Assembly (NCBI GenBank): GCA_900554725.1
Contig: USII01000075.1
Span: 1 to 5,733, forward strand
Origin: an uncultured Eubacteriales bacterium
Lineage (GTDB): Bacteria > Bacillota > Clostridia > Christensenellales > Christensenellaceae
Reading direction: 5' to 3'
Length of the DNA stretch: 5,733 nucleotides
Made by a program: the position numbers and the translations under genes. The notes under the pieces are model-generated. The model was given only the letters and a program-made list of their open reading frames with translations, was not told the origin of the DNA and ran no database searches. This document shows positions 1-5,031 of the stretch, one piece after another. Each line of letters begins with the position of its first letter. The stretch's first letter is position 1.

Positions 1-416
1 ACCAGCGCAACTTTCCCGCCCGGCTTCAGAATGCGCCGGCATTCCGCGCCGAATTTCTTTTGGTCGAACCAGTGAAAAGCCTGCGCGGCCGTCACCAGCG
101 CCACGCTGGAATCTGCAAGGAGGGTATGTTCTGCGCTGCCTGGAACCGAGAAAAAACGGGGGTTTGCGCCTAGCTGCTGCTCCGCCTTGCTGCGCATATT
201 GGAATTTGGCTCTACTGCATAGACGCTCAGCCCCCTTTCCAACAATTGGCGGGAAAAAATGCCTGTTCCCGAGCCAATATCCGCAACGGCGTCTTCTGGC
301 ATAAGCTGTGTTTTTGAAAGAAGGTAGTCAAAATACGCTTCCGGATAGGCGGGGCGGAACTGCTGATAGAGGGCCGCCTTTGCCTCAAAACGGCGCGTAT
401 TATCCTTGCTTTTCAT
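1..416 (-). CDS. Class I SAM-dependent methyltransferase, C-terminus cut off by the window edge
   Basis: The 138 visible residues are the N-terminal part of a small-molecule-type class I methyltransferase (Methyltransf_11-like Rossmann fold). Visible landmarks are the N-terminal FRPAYP segment (20-25), the SAM-binding glycine loop DIGSGTG (46-52), an acidic residue at the end of strand 2 (E69 in VEPN) that would bind the ribose hydroxyls, the AFHWFD motif (112-117) typical of this family, and LKPGG (129-133). Such proteins usually run to about 250 residues, so roughly half is missing beyond the left edge. The ATG at 414-416 is chosen because AGAGGAG (424-430) lies 7 nt upstream. It follows the adenylyltransferase gene by 15 nt, so the two are almost certainly cotranscribed. 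The substrate cannot be told from the sequence. Family assignment is firm, function is not. Confidence 0.92.
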   Translation of the reverse strand, partial: MKSKDNTRRFEAKAALYQQFRPAYPEAYFDYLLSKTQLMPEDAVADIGSGTGIFSRQLLERGLSVYAVEPNSNMRSKAEQQLGANPRFFSVPGSAEHTLLADSSVALVTAAQAFHWFDQKKFGAECRRILKPGGKVAL

Positions 417-431
417 ATTTCTGCTCCTCTT

Positions 432-1295
432 TTAAAAATCGCTGGGTGGATAGGCCAGGAAAATGCGCTTCAGATACTGCGCCACGGGCCCTTCCTCCTG
501 GGGCAGCGGATAGCCAAGCTGCTGGGCCACAAAATGAGAGGCCTCGCAAAAAAGCCCGCATGCGCCAAAAAGAGCTTCCCAGCAGGCGGCGTAGCCGTTC
601 TGGCGGTATAGGCCGATCAAAAGAGCATTGGTCTGCTCGTCCAGATAATCGGGCAGATGCTGATAACACTTGCCCGCACAGAAGGAAAAATCGTTTTGAA
701 TGCCAACTTGCCAGCTGAGCATGCCGAGCAGTTCCTCCAGAATACCCGTGTGGAGGTAATGAGTGGCATAGAGAAGTTTCTTGCGGCAAAGCCCTTTTGC
801 CACATAGGTGCTAAGCCACCAAAATTCGTTGCAGCGGGCTATATATTGCTCCCTGGAAGGCTTTTTAATGCGGTATTTTTCATCGCTGGGCGCAGGAAGC
901 GGGGGAAAGAGGCCGTCCTTATCCAGAAGAACTTTGATGAGGGAATCGGAATTGCAGTAGCGCTCCAGATCTGCTATGGGAATGAGTGTGAGGTCAATGC
1001 GGTTTTCATCTGCCAACAGCATGAGATAGCTGTACCACCCGCCCAGCGACGGCCGGAAAAACCGCTCGTCTTCAGGCGTTTGCAGGATAATGCGCGGCCC
1101 GAAAACATCAATCCAGCCTGGGTCCTGCAAAAAAGAATCCTTTTCGCGAACGAGATAGACAATATCGTAATCCTGAAAGTGGTCGGCCGGTAAGCCGGGG
1201 TTTACGCGCGAACCGTTCATAGCTACGGCCCGCACGCGGTCGTCCTTCTGCGCGTACCCCAGAATTAACTCCATCATTTGCTGTTCTGTGCGCAT
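432..1295 (-). CDS. ant(6): ANT(6)-like aminoglycoside 6-adenylyltransferase (AadE/AadK family)
   Basis: The 287-residue protein has the length of the ANT(6)/AadK streptomycin-modifying enzymes (about 280-300), which transfer AMP from ATP to the 6-hydroxyl of streptomycin in the cytoplasm. The N-terminal nucleotidyltransferase core is clear: GSR (28-30) followed by DYD (42-44), whose aspartates should bind catalytic metal, then a third carboxylate, D101 in the RIDLTLIP segment. The C-terminal helical domain carries the family hallmark CNEFWW (155-160) followed by STYVAKG (162-168). No key residue is missing, so it looks active. The start is supported by AGGAGG 6-7 nt upstream (1302-1308). It heads an operon with the methyltransferase and is divergent from a MerR regulator. 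Chromosomal homologues of this family do not always give measurable resistance, so the true substrate in this host is inferred. Confidence 0.9.
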   Translation of the reverse strand: MRTEQQMMELILGYAQKDDRVRAVAMNGSRVNPGLPADHFQDYDIVYLVREKDSFLQDPGWIDVFGPRIILQTPEDERFFRPSLGGWYSYLMLLADENRIDLTLIPIADLERYCNSDSLIKVLLDKDGLFPPLPAPSDEKYRIKKPSREQYIARCNEFWWLSTYVAKGLCRKKLLYATHYLHTGILEELLGMLSWQVGIQNDFSFCAGKCYQHLPDYLDEQTNALLIGLYRQNGYAACWEALFGACGLFCEASHFVAQQLGYPLPQEEGPVAQYLKRIFLAYPPSDF

Positions 1296-1317
1296 ATGAA
1301 ATCCTCCTAATAAAACA

Positions 1318-1347
1318 AGTATAACACGAACTTGCCCCCCAGGGCAG
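1318..1347 (-). promoter_or_regulatory. Putative promoter of the adenylyltransferase-methyltransferase operon
   Basis: On the minus strand an extended -10 element, TGT-TATACT, occupies 1318-1326. A weak -35 (CTGCCC, 1342-1347) sits 18 bp upstream and lies inside the inverted repeat shared with the regulator promoter. The extended -10 would compensate for the poor -35, and a poor -35 is common in promoters that need an activator. The predicted leader to the ATG at 1295 is about 15-20 nt. Confidence 0.5.
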
Positions 1348-1348
1348 G
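1331..1348. promoter_or_regulatory. Inverted repeat in the divergent promoter region, candidate MerR operator
   Basis: CTTGCCC (1331-1337) and GGGCAGG (1342-1348) form an imperfect inverted repeat with one mismatch in seven and a 4-base spacer; the TGCCC/GGGCA core is exact. It covers the -35 of the regulator promoter and the region where the -35 of the divergent promoter must lie, so one bound dimer could control both. The operator role is inferred from position and symmetry only. Confidence 0.4.
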
Positions 1349-1360
1349 GAGTAGTATAAT
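1332..1360 (+). promoter_or_regulatory. Promoter of the MerR-family regulator
   Basis: TTGCCC (1332-1337) and a perfect TATAAT (1355-1360) are separated by 17 bp. This is a normal sigma-A spacing, unlike the stretched 19-20 bp spacer of promoters that MerR proteins activate by twisting DNA. That suggests the regulator gene is transcribed constitutively or repressed rather than activated. Confidence 0.65.
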
Positions 1361-1391
1361 AAAATTAAAAAATAGACGAGGGGAAGCATCT

Positions 1392-1796
1392 ATGGAGTAT
1401 ACGATTCGCCAGGTTTCCGAAATTACGGGGCTGACGGCTTCTACGCTCCGCTTTTATGAGAAGGAGCAGCTTTTCCCGCCCGTAGAGCGCAACGCGGCGG
1501 GCGTAAGGGTATATCGGGAAAAAGACTTGGAGTGGATTTTCCTTATCACATGCCTAAAGAATACGGATATGCCTATCCGGGATATTAAGCAGTTTATGGC
1601 GCTCTGCGCCCAGGGAGATGCGACGCTGCAAAGCCGCCTGCAGATGGTGCTTGCGCATAAAAAGGCGGTGGAAGAGCGCATCCGCGAACTGCAGGGGTAC
1701 TTGGAGCATATCGAGAAAAAAGCGGCATATTATGAGAAGGCCTGCCGGGAAGGGACAGAGGAGGGCCTGAAAAAGCAAAAGAAGAAGGCGGTTTAA
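1392..1796 (+). CDS. MerR-family transcriptional regulator, AdhR/NmlR-like with a candidate sensor cysteine
   Basis: This 134-residue DNA-binding protein has the MerR layout. A winged helix-turn-helix occupies about residues 3-70 (IRQVSEITGLTASTLRFYE at 5-23, then the GVRVY wing at 37-41), and a long coiled-coil dimerisation helix about 78-118. The C-terminus is short and lysine-rich with no drug-binding domain. It lacks the spaced metal-binding cysteines of MerR, CueR or ZntR. It resembles the Bacillus aldehyde regulator AdhR, and Cys54 (in LITCLK) falls where AdhR has its reactive Cys52. The following NTDMPIRDIKQF and QGDATLQSR stretches match the family pattern. A reactive-electrophile sensor is therefore likely but inferred; Cys72 is a second candidate. 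The ATG at 1392 is preferred because GAGGGG (1378-1383) lies 8 nt upstream; a longer in-frame TTG start at 1332 would sit inside the promoter. Probable targets are its own gene and the divergent operon. Confidence 0.88.
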   Translation: MEYTIRQVSEITGLTASTLRFYEKEQLFPPVERNAAGVRVYREKDLEWIFLITCLKNTDMPIRDIKQFMALCAQGDATLQSRLQMVLAHKKAVEERIRELQGYLEHIEKKAAYYEKACREGTEEGLKKQKKKAV

Positions 1797-1822
1797 CCGG
1801 GGCAAACTGTGAAAAAGGGCAT

Positions 1823-1853
1823 AAAAAAAGAGGGGCTTTGCTCCTCTTTTTTT
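1823..1853. terminator. Bidirectional Rho-independent terminator
   Basis: AGAGGGGC (1829-1836) and GCTCCTCT (1840-1847) form an 8-bp stem with one wobble pair and a TTT loop. An A7 run precedes it and a T7 run follows it, so it can end transcripts in both directions. On the plus strand it closes the MerR gene. On the minus strand it closes the unknown gene, whose TAA stop (1852-1854) overlaps the T run. Confidence 0.9.
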
Positions 1854-2301
1854 ATCGGTAGATGGAAGGATTTTTGCGGCGGGCAATGGGGCGCGGATTT
1901 TTCTCACAAAACACTACAATTGCCTCCAAAACAGTATCGTAGAGATCGTCTTTCTTGTAGGAAAGTGCGGCAGACCCCTTGTGCAGTTCGGCCAGCTGGC
2001 GGCTGGTGATGGTGCCTTTATTATAATCGGCGGCGATTAGCCCATAGCGGCGGATTTTCTCCAGAGCACGAGCGACTTTTCGCATCTTCCGATATGGGAT
2101 ACAGCCGGATTCCTCCAGCGTATTCCAGAGAAAATCGCAAAAATACGCAAAATCCTCATCGAAATTCAGGTTGTTGTTTTCCTGCGCCTCTATGCGAAGC
2201 GCCTCAATTTCCCGCAGCAGCTCCCCCTGCACGGTATTGGCTTGGCCGGACTTAGGAACATACTGCTCCCAGAGTTCGTCTGCCTTTTCAAGATAATCCA
2301 T
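1852..2301 (-). CDS. Uncharacterised small soluble protein with a VPKSGQANTVQGELLR-type N-terminus
   Basis: The 149-residue protein has no signal peptide, membrane segment or recognisable catalytic motif. The first half is acidic and helical. Its most striking part, VPKSGQANTVQGELLREIE (15-33) followed by EAQENNNLNFD (38-48) and FCDFLWNTLEE (54-64), looks like the conserved core of a family of bacterial hypothetical proteins, but I cannot assign a function. The second half is basic (RKMRKVARALEKIRR, 71-85), and the C-terminus has a CEKNPRPIARRKNPS tail rich in proline and arginine. The ATG at 2299-2301 is chosen; an in-frame GTG at 2305-2307 overlaps the GGGAGG ribosome site (2307-2312) and is unlikely. 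Spacing from that site to the ATG is a short 5 nt. It is monocistronic, with its own promoter, and ends in the bidirectional terminator. It is certainly coding; its role is unknown. Confidence 0.82.
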   Translation of the reverse strand: MDYLEKADELWEQYVPKSGQANTVQGELLREIEALRIEAQENNNLNFDEDFAYFCDFLWNTLEESGCIPYRKMRKVARALEKIRRYGLIAADYNKGTITSRQLAELHKGSAALSYKKDDLYDTVLEAIVVFCEKNPRPIARRKNPSIYR

Positions 2302-2337
2302 ATCCACCTCCCGGGGCGCTATCCCTTGTGGCCGGCA

Positions 2338-2347
2338 CGGCGCGCCG
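2338..2347. repeat. Perfect 10-bp GC palindrome in the leader of the unknown gene
   Basis: CGGCGCGCCG reads the same on both strands and lies just downstream of the predicted transcription start, within a roughly 50-nt leader. Nearby CCGGC (2332-2336) could instead pair with GCCGG (2344-2348) to form an RNA hairpin with a 7-nt loop. It may be an operator, an RNA structure or chance in a GC-rich patch. Confidence 0.4.
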
Positions 2348-2358
2348 GTACATGTAAA

Positions 2359-2387
2359 ATTCTAGCAGGCAAAAAAGGGCTTGTCGA
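2359..2387 (-). promoter_or_regulatory. Promoter of the unknown small gene
   Basis: On the minus strand TCGACA (2382-2387) and TAGAAT (2359-2364) each match the sigma-A consensus at five of six positions and are separated by exactly 17 bp. Transcription would start near 2352, giving a leader of about 50 nt before the ATG at 2301. Confidence 0.65.
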
Positions 2388-2452
2388 GCGGGAAAAAGCC
2401 AAATATTTTGAAACTTTTATGCGCAGGGAAGAAAGGCCCGCGTGCCAGCATA

Positions 2453-2478
2453 AAAAAAGAGCCCGCAGGCTCTTTTTT
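2453..2478 (-). terminator. Rho-independent terminator of the perR-rbr operon
   Basis: A perfect 11-bp inverted repeat (2453-2463 with 2468-2478) has a CGCA-type 4-nt loop. The GC core is GAGCC/GGCTC and an A/T run flanks each side, so on the minus strand the hairpin is followed by a T-rich tract. It begins two bases after the rbr stop codon. The symmetry means it could also stop plus-strand transcripts. Confidence 0.9.
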
Positions 2479-2480
2479 GC

Positions 2481-3020
2481 TTATTTGTAGTTTTCCGCTC
2501 TGACGGCGAAATATCCCTGGGGATGTGCACATACCGGGCATACTTCCGGAGCTTTCTTGCCAAGATAGATATGGCCGCAGTTTGCACACTGCCAAACGAC
2601 AACATCGTCCTTCTCAAAAATTTTCTTATCCTGGGCATTTTTAAGCAGTGTGTTGTAGCGCTCCTCATGCTCTTTTTCGATTTGGCCTACCGCCTCGAAC
2701 AGATAGGCAATGTTCTCAAAGCCTTCCTCTTTTGCGGTTTTGGCAAATTCTGCATACATTTCCGTCCACTCATAGTTTTCGCCAGCAGCAGCAGCCTTCA
2801 GGTTCTCCTCTGTATCCCCGATGCCGCCCAGCAGCTTGAACCAGATTTTGGCATGCTCTTTTTCGTTGTTGGCGGTCTCCTCGAAAATTGCGGCAATCTG
2901 GTTGTAGCCCTCTTTCTTTGCCTTGGATGCAAAGTAGGTATACTTATTTCTTGCCTGGGATTCCCCTGCAAATGCTGTGAGCAAATTGGCTTCTGTTTTG
3001 CTTCCCTTTAATTCTTTCAT
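2481..3020 (-). CDS. rbr: Rubrerythrin
   Basis: Rubrerythrin is a cytoplasmic NADH-linked peroxidase of anaerobes: its diiron centre reduces hydrogen peroxide to water, with electrons passing through a rubredoxin-like iron site. All ligands are visible in this 179-residue protein. The four-helix ferritin-like domain (about 5-130) has E20, E53xxH56 (in EKEHAK), E84 and E87 (in EWTEMY), and E115xxH118 (in EKEHEERY). The C-terminal rubredoxin-like domain has CxxC pairs at C145/C148 (CANCGH) and C161/C164 (CPVCAHP). Length and domain order are those of classical rubrerythrin. The ATG at 3018-3020 is chosen because [14 protein letters not shown] is the normal family N-terminus and AGAGGT lies 7 nt upstream; the reading frame stays open 22 codons further, into perR. 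It starts 4 nt after the perR stop, so it is translated from the same message and should respond to peroxide through PerR. Confidence 0.97.
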   Translation of the reverse strand: MKELKGSKTEANLLTAFAGESQARNKYTYFASKAKKEGYNQIAAIFEETANNEKEHAKIWFKLLGGIGDTEENLKAAAAGENYEWTEMYAEFAKTAKEEGFENIAYLFEAVGQIEKEHEERYNTLLKNAQDKKIFEKDDVVVWQCANCGHIYLGKKAPEVCPVCAHPQGYFAVRAENYK

Positions 3021-3024
3021 TTGT

Positions 3025-3417
3025 CTACCTCTTTTCTTTATGTTCCTCACGGCATTTTTGGCAAATGCCGTAAAATACCATATCATCCGCTGCGGGGGAA
3101 AAACCCGTCGCCACGCGAATATCCTCTGCGATGCTCCCGACCACTTCCTGATCGAGATCGCTCACTGCGCCGCAGCTACGGCATACCAGATGGCTGTGCC
3201 GATGTGTCTGCCCGTCAAAGCGATCTGCGCCTCCGGCCACATGAATTTTGCGAAGCTCCCCGCTTTGTGCAAGGCAGTTGAGGTTCCGGTACACCGTTGC
3301 CAGGCTGATGTTGGGGGTTTCCCGTCGCACCCATTCATAGACCATATCGGCTGTGGGGTGCAGCGCTGTCCCCGCCATAATCTGGCGAATGACCTCTCGC
3401 TGCTTTGAATATTTCAT
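3025..3417 (-). CDS. perR: PerR-type peroxide-sensing Fur-family repressor
   Basis: This 130-residue Fur-family protein has the winged-helix domain (about 1-62, recognition helix [12 protein letters not shown] at 38-49) and the dimerisation domain. The structural zinc site is complete: C79xxC82 and C119xxC122. The regulatory metal site matches Bacillus subtilis PerR residue for residue: H20 (H37), D68 (D85), H74 (H91), H76 (H93) and D87 (D104). An aspartate at the last position, where Fur usually has glutamate, favours PerR. In PerR, bound iron catalyses oxidation of the two histidines by peroxide, which releases DNA. It is about 15 residues shorter at the N-terminus than Bacillus PerR, a form also seen among clostridial homologues. 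The ATG at 3415-3417 has an AAAGGG/AGG site just upstream. It is first in an operon with rbr, and a PerR-box-like palindrome in its leader suggests autorepression. PerR rather than Fur or Zur is a family-based inference, strongly supported. Confidence 0.94.
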   Translation of the reverse strand: MKYSKQREVIRQIMAGTALHPTADMVYEWVRRETPNISLATVYRNLNCLAQSGELRKIHVAGGADRFDGQTHRHSHLVCRSCGAVSDLDQEVVGSIAEDIRVATGFSPAADDMVFYGICQKCREEHKEKR

Positions 3418-3432
3418 TCCTGCCCTTTCTTT

Positions 3433-3449
3433 AAATAATAATTATTATT
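3433..3449. promoter_or_regulatory. PerR-box-like operator in the perR leader
   Basis: AATAATAATTATTATT (3434-3449) is a perfect 16-bp palindrome. Positions 3433-3447 match the PerR box TTATAATNATTATAA at 11 of 14 defined bases. It sits between the -10 element and the perR start codon, a few bases past the expected transcription start, where a bound repressor would block polymerase. Binding by this PerR is inferred. Confidence 0.7.
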
Positions 3450-3461
3450 ATTTCTGTTTTT

Positions 3462-3489
3462 ATTATATCAAAAACTCTGCCCAAGTCAA
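3462..3489 (-). promoter_or_regulatory. Promoter of the perR-rbr operon
   Basis: On the minus strand TTGACT (3484-3489) and a perfect TATAAT (3462-3467) are 16 bp apart, and the -10 is extended by TGA (3468-3470). This is the strongest promoter in the window, fitting an operon kept off by a repressor. Transcription would start near 3455. Confidence 0.85.
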
Positions 3490-3509
3490 GAGATTTTTCC
3501 AGATTTTCT

Positions 3510-3607
3510 GGGAAAAAGAAGGTAAAAAAGGGGAAGGGGGTAAAGCGAAGGGCGGAACAGTGCATCTGCAAAAAAGGAAGGCGGGAAAAGGAAAGAATGG
3601 CGAAGAT
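3510..3607. other. Purine-rich gene-free stretch
   Basis: Upstream of the perR promoter the plus strand is overwhelmingly A and G, broken mainly by one short mixed patch near 3561-3570. By hand count about 15 pyrimidines occur in 3510-3615. No open frame here has a believable start or family resemblance. I see no promoter or repeat unit in it, only the strand asymmetry. Confidence 0.6.
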
Positions 3608-3650
3608 AAAAAAAGCGCCCCTGCTGCGCGCAAAAGCGCGCCAAGGGGCG
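3608..3650 (-). terminator. Two-part Rho-independent terminator of dsdA
   Basis: An outer stem, CGCCCCT (3616-3622) with AGGGGCG (3644-3650), encloses an inner stem, GCGCGC (3626-3631) with GCGCGC (3636-3641), around an AAAA loop, with a small internal bulge between them. On the minus strand the hairpin runs directly into seven T residues (3608-3614), and it begins 11 nt after the dsdA stop codon. Confidence 0.9.
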
Positions 3651-3661
3651 AAGTGGAATTC

Positions 3662-4921
3662 CTATAAGGTGGTTTGCAGGTATTCCTGCATAATGGAAGG
3701 AGGAACCATGCTCCCACCCGTCGCCCAGGCGATATGCGTCGCGTTTTCGGCCAAATGGGCAAACGGGGTTTCCAGGATGCGGCGCGGCCCGGCAAAGGCA
3801 GCGCAGGCAGAGGGCTCAAGCAGGATGCCTTCCTGACTGTTGATCAGGCGAAGATCGTCGTAAAGCTGGGCATCGCGGACGGTAAAGATGCCGCAAACCA
3901 GATGCTGCACTGCCCGGCACACCAGCCCGGATGGCCGGCCGACAGCCAGCCCATCAGCATGGGTTTTCCCGGAAAGGCCGTAATCCAGCACGCTGGCTCC
4001 CTCCATTTTCCCGGTGGCCAGCCCGAGAAGCATGCAGGGAGAGGCAGTAGGCTCGATAAAGAAGCAGTATACGGCATCCTGGTAAACTTCCTTTAGACCA
4101 TAGCAGATGCCGCCCGGCGCCCCGCCTACGCCACAGGGGAGATAAACGAACAGCGGGTGCTGCGGGCTGACTTGGATATCCTGTGCGCGCAGTTGGGCTT
4201 CCAGCCGGCGTGCTGCCACTGCATAGCCTAGGAAAAGATCCAGGGAATGTTCGTCGTCTATAAAATAGCTTTTTGGATTGGCCTGGGAATTTTTCCGCCC
4301 TTGGGCCACGGCCAGGCCGTAATCGCCTTCGTATTCCACAACATGAACGCCATGTTCCCTAAGAAGCTGTTTTTTCCATGCCTTGGCATCCCTCGACATA
4401 TGCACCACCGTGCGAAAGCCCAGCGCCGCGCTCATGATGCCGATGCTCATGCCCAGATTGCCTGTAGAGCCGACTTCTATGGAGTACCGACTGAAAAACG
4501 CGCGGGATTCCGGCTTTAGCAGAAGGGAATAATCCTCTTCCTGGCGGAGCAGGCCTGCTTTTAGGGCGAGATCCTCCGCATGGCGCAGCACTTCGTAAAT
4601 GCCTCCCCTTGCTTTGATGGAGCCGGAAATGGGAAGATGGCTATCCATCTTTAAAAGCAGCTTGCCCGGACAGCCGACGGCATCCTGCATTCGGGGAATT
4701 TCCCGCAGAGGGGATTCGATGATTCCCCCCTGCGGCGCAGTTTGTGCAAAAGCGGAGGCGATGAGCGGGGCGAACCGCAAAAGCCGGTCCGATGCATCCT
4801 GAATAAGGGAAGGGTCTATCTGCTTTTCCACCTCATTGTACTTGAGAACGGAAGTGTTTTCCCAGAAAAGCTCCTTCTGGTTTTTAATATCTGAAAGGAA
4901 GTCATCCATATGAATTCTCAT
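3662..4921 (-). CDS. dsdA: D-serine ammonia-lyase (D-serine dehydratase)
   Basis: DsdA is a PLP enzyme (EC 4.3.1.18) that converts D-serine to pyruvate and ammonia in the cytoplasm. The 419-residue product aligns along its length with Escherichia coli DsdA (442 residues). Shared stretches include RFAP (49-52), GGIIES (65-70), [17 protein letters not shown] (91-107) with the Schiff-base lysine K103, the phosphate-binding loop GSTGNLG (151-157), FIDDEHS (220-226), YLPCGVGG (260-267), ADGLAVGR (322-329), and WATGGSMVP (399-407). All catalytic landmarks are intact; the shorter length is mainly at the N-terminus. The ATG at 4919-4921 is preferred because AGAGGTGA lies about 5-7 nt upstream; an in-frame ATG at 4907-4909 is a weaker alternative. 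No DsdC-type activator or DsdX-type permease is adjacent. It stands alone between its terminator and the divergent membrane-protein gene, so regulation must come from elsewhere or the promoter is constitutive. Confidence 0.97.
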   Translation of the reverse strand: MRIHMDDFLSDIKNQKELFWENTSVLKYNEVEKQIDPSLIQDASDRLLRFAPLIASAFAQTAPQGGIIESPLREIPRMQDAVGCPGKLLLKMDSHLPISGSIKARGGIYEVLRHAEDLALKAGLLRQEEDYSLLLKPESRAFFSRYSIEVGSTGNLGMSIGIMSAALGFRTVVHMSRDAKAWKKQLLREHGVHVVEYEGDYGLAVAQGRKNSQANPKSYFIDDEHSLDLFLGYAVAARRLEAQLRAQDIQVSPQHPLFVYLPCGVGGAPGGICYGLKEVYQDAVYCFFIEPTASPCMLLGLATGKMEGASVLDYGLSGKTHADGLAVGRPSGLVCRAVQHLVCGIFTVRDAQLYDDLRLINSQEGILLEPSACAAFAGPRRILETPFAHLAENATHIAWATGGSMVPPSIMQEYLQTTL

Positions 4922-4941
4922 TTGCTCACCTCTATTTTGTT

Positions 4942-4950
4942 ATTTTAGCA
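4942..4950 (-). promoter_or_regulatory. Putative extended -10 promoter of dsdA
   Basis: On the minus strand TGC-TAAAAT (4942-4950) forms an extended -10 element. The best -35 candidate, TTATGA (4964-4969) at 16 bp, is poor. The leader to the start codon would be about 15 nt, too short for a riboswitch. Confidence 0.42.
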
Positions 4951-4970
4951 CCCATCTAGTTTATCATAAC

Positions 4971-4999
4971 TTTACAATTTTTGCATTTGCCGCTATAAT
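4971..4999 (+). promoter_or_regulatory. Promoter of the ECF S-component-like gene
   Basis: TTTACA (4971-4976) and TATAAT (4994-4999) are separated by 17 bp, matching the consensus at 11 of 12 positions. Transcription would begin near 5006, leaving a leader of only about 26 nt. The usual riboswitches that control vitamin importers therefore cannot be present. Confidence 0.8.
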
Positions 5000-5031
5000 T
5001 TTCTTAGTATCCATAGAAAGCTGGAAAAGTT

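Noticed and set aside
657..1193. Long plus-strand open frame of 178 codons opposite the adenylyltransferase gene
   Set aside because: It is antisense to a well-recognised gene with conserved motifs, has no ribosome site and no family resemblance.
1332..1391. A 20-residue longer start (TTG) for the MerR regulator
   Set aside because: The extension covers the promoter hexamers and lacks a ribosome site, whereas the ATG at 1392 gives the normal family N-terminus with GAGGGG upstream.
2419..2490. Possible 23-codon plus-strand small ORF
   Set aside because: It reads straight through the rbr terminator hairpin, has no good ribosome site and is rich in codons dictated by the A/T runs.
2523..3011. 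Plus-strand open frame of 162 codons opposite rubrerythrin, cysteine- and leucine-rich
   Set aside because: It is the mirror of rbr codon usage; every recognisable motif is on the minus strand.
2977..3408. Plus-strand open frame opposite perR
   Set aside because: It is antisense to PerR, whose metal ligands are all intact, and it lacks a ribosome site.
4961..4969. TTATCATAA as an operator for the divergent dsdA/membrane-protein promoters
   Set aside because: The half-sites are only four A/T bases each, which is expected by chance in such an AT-rich spacer.
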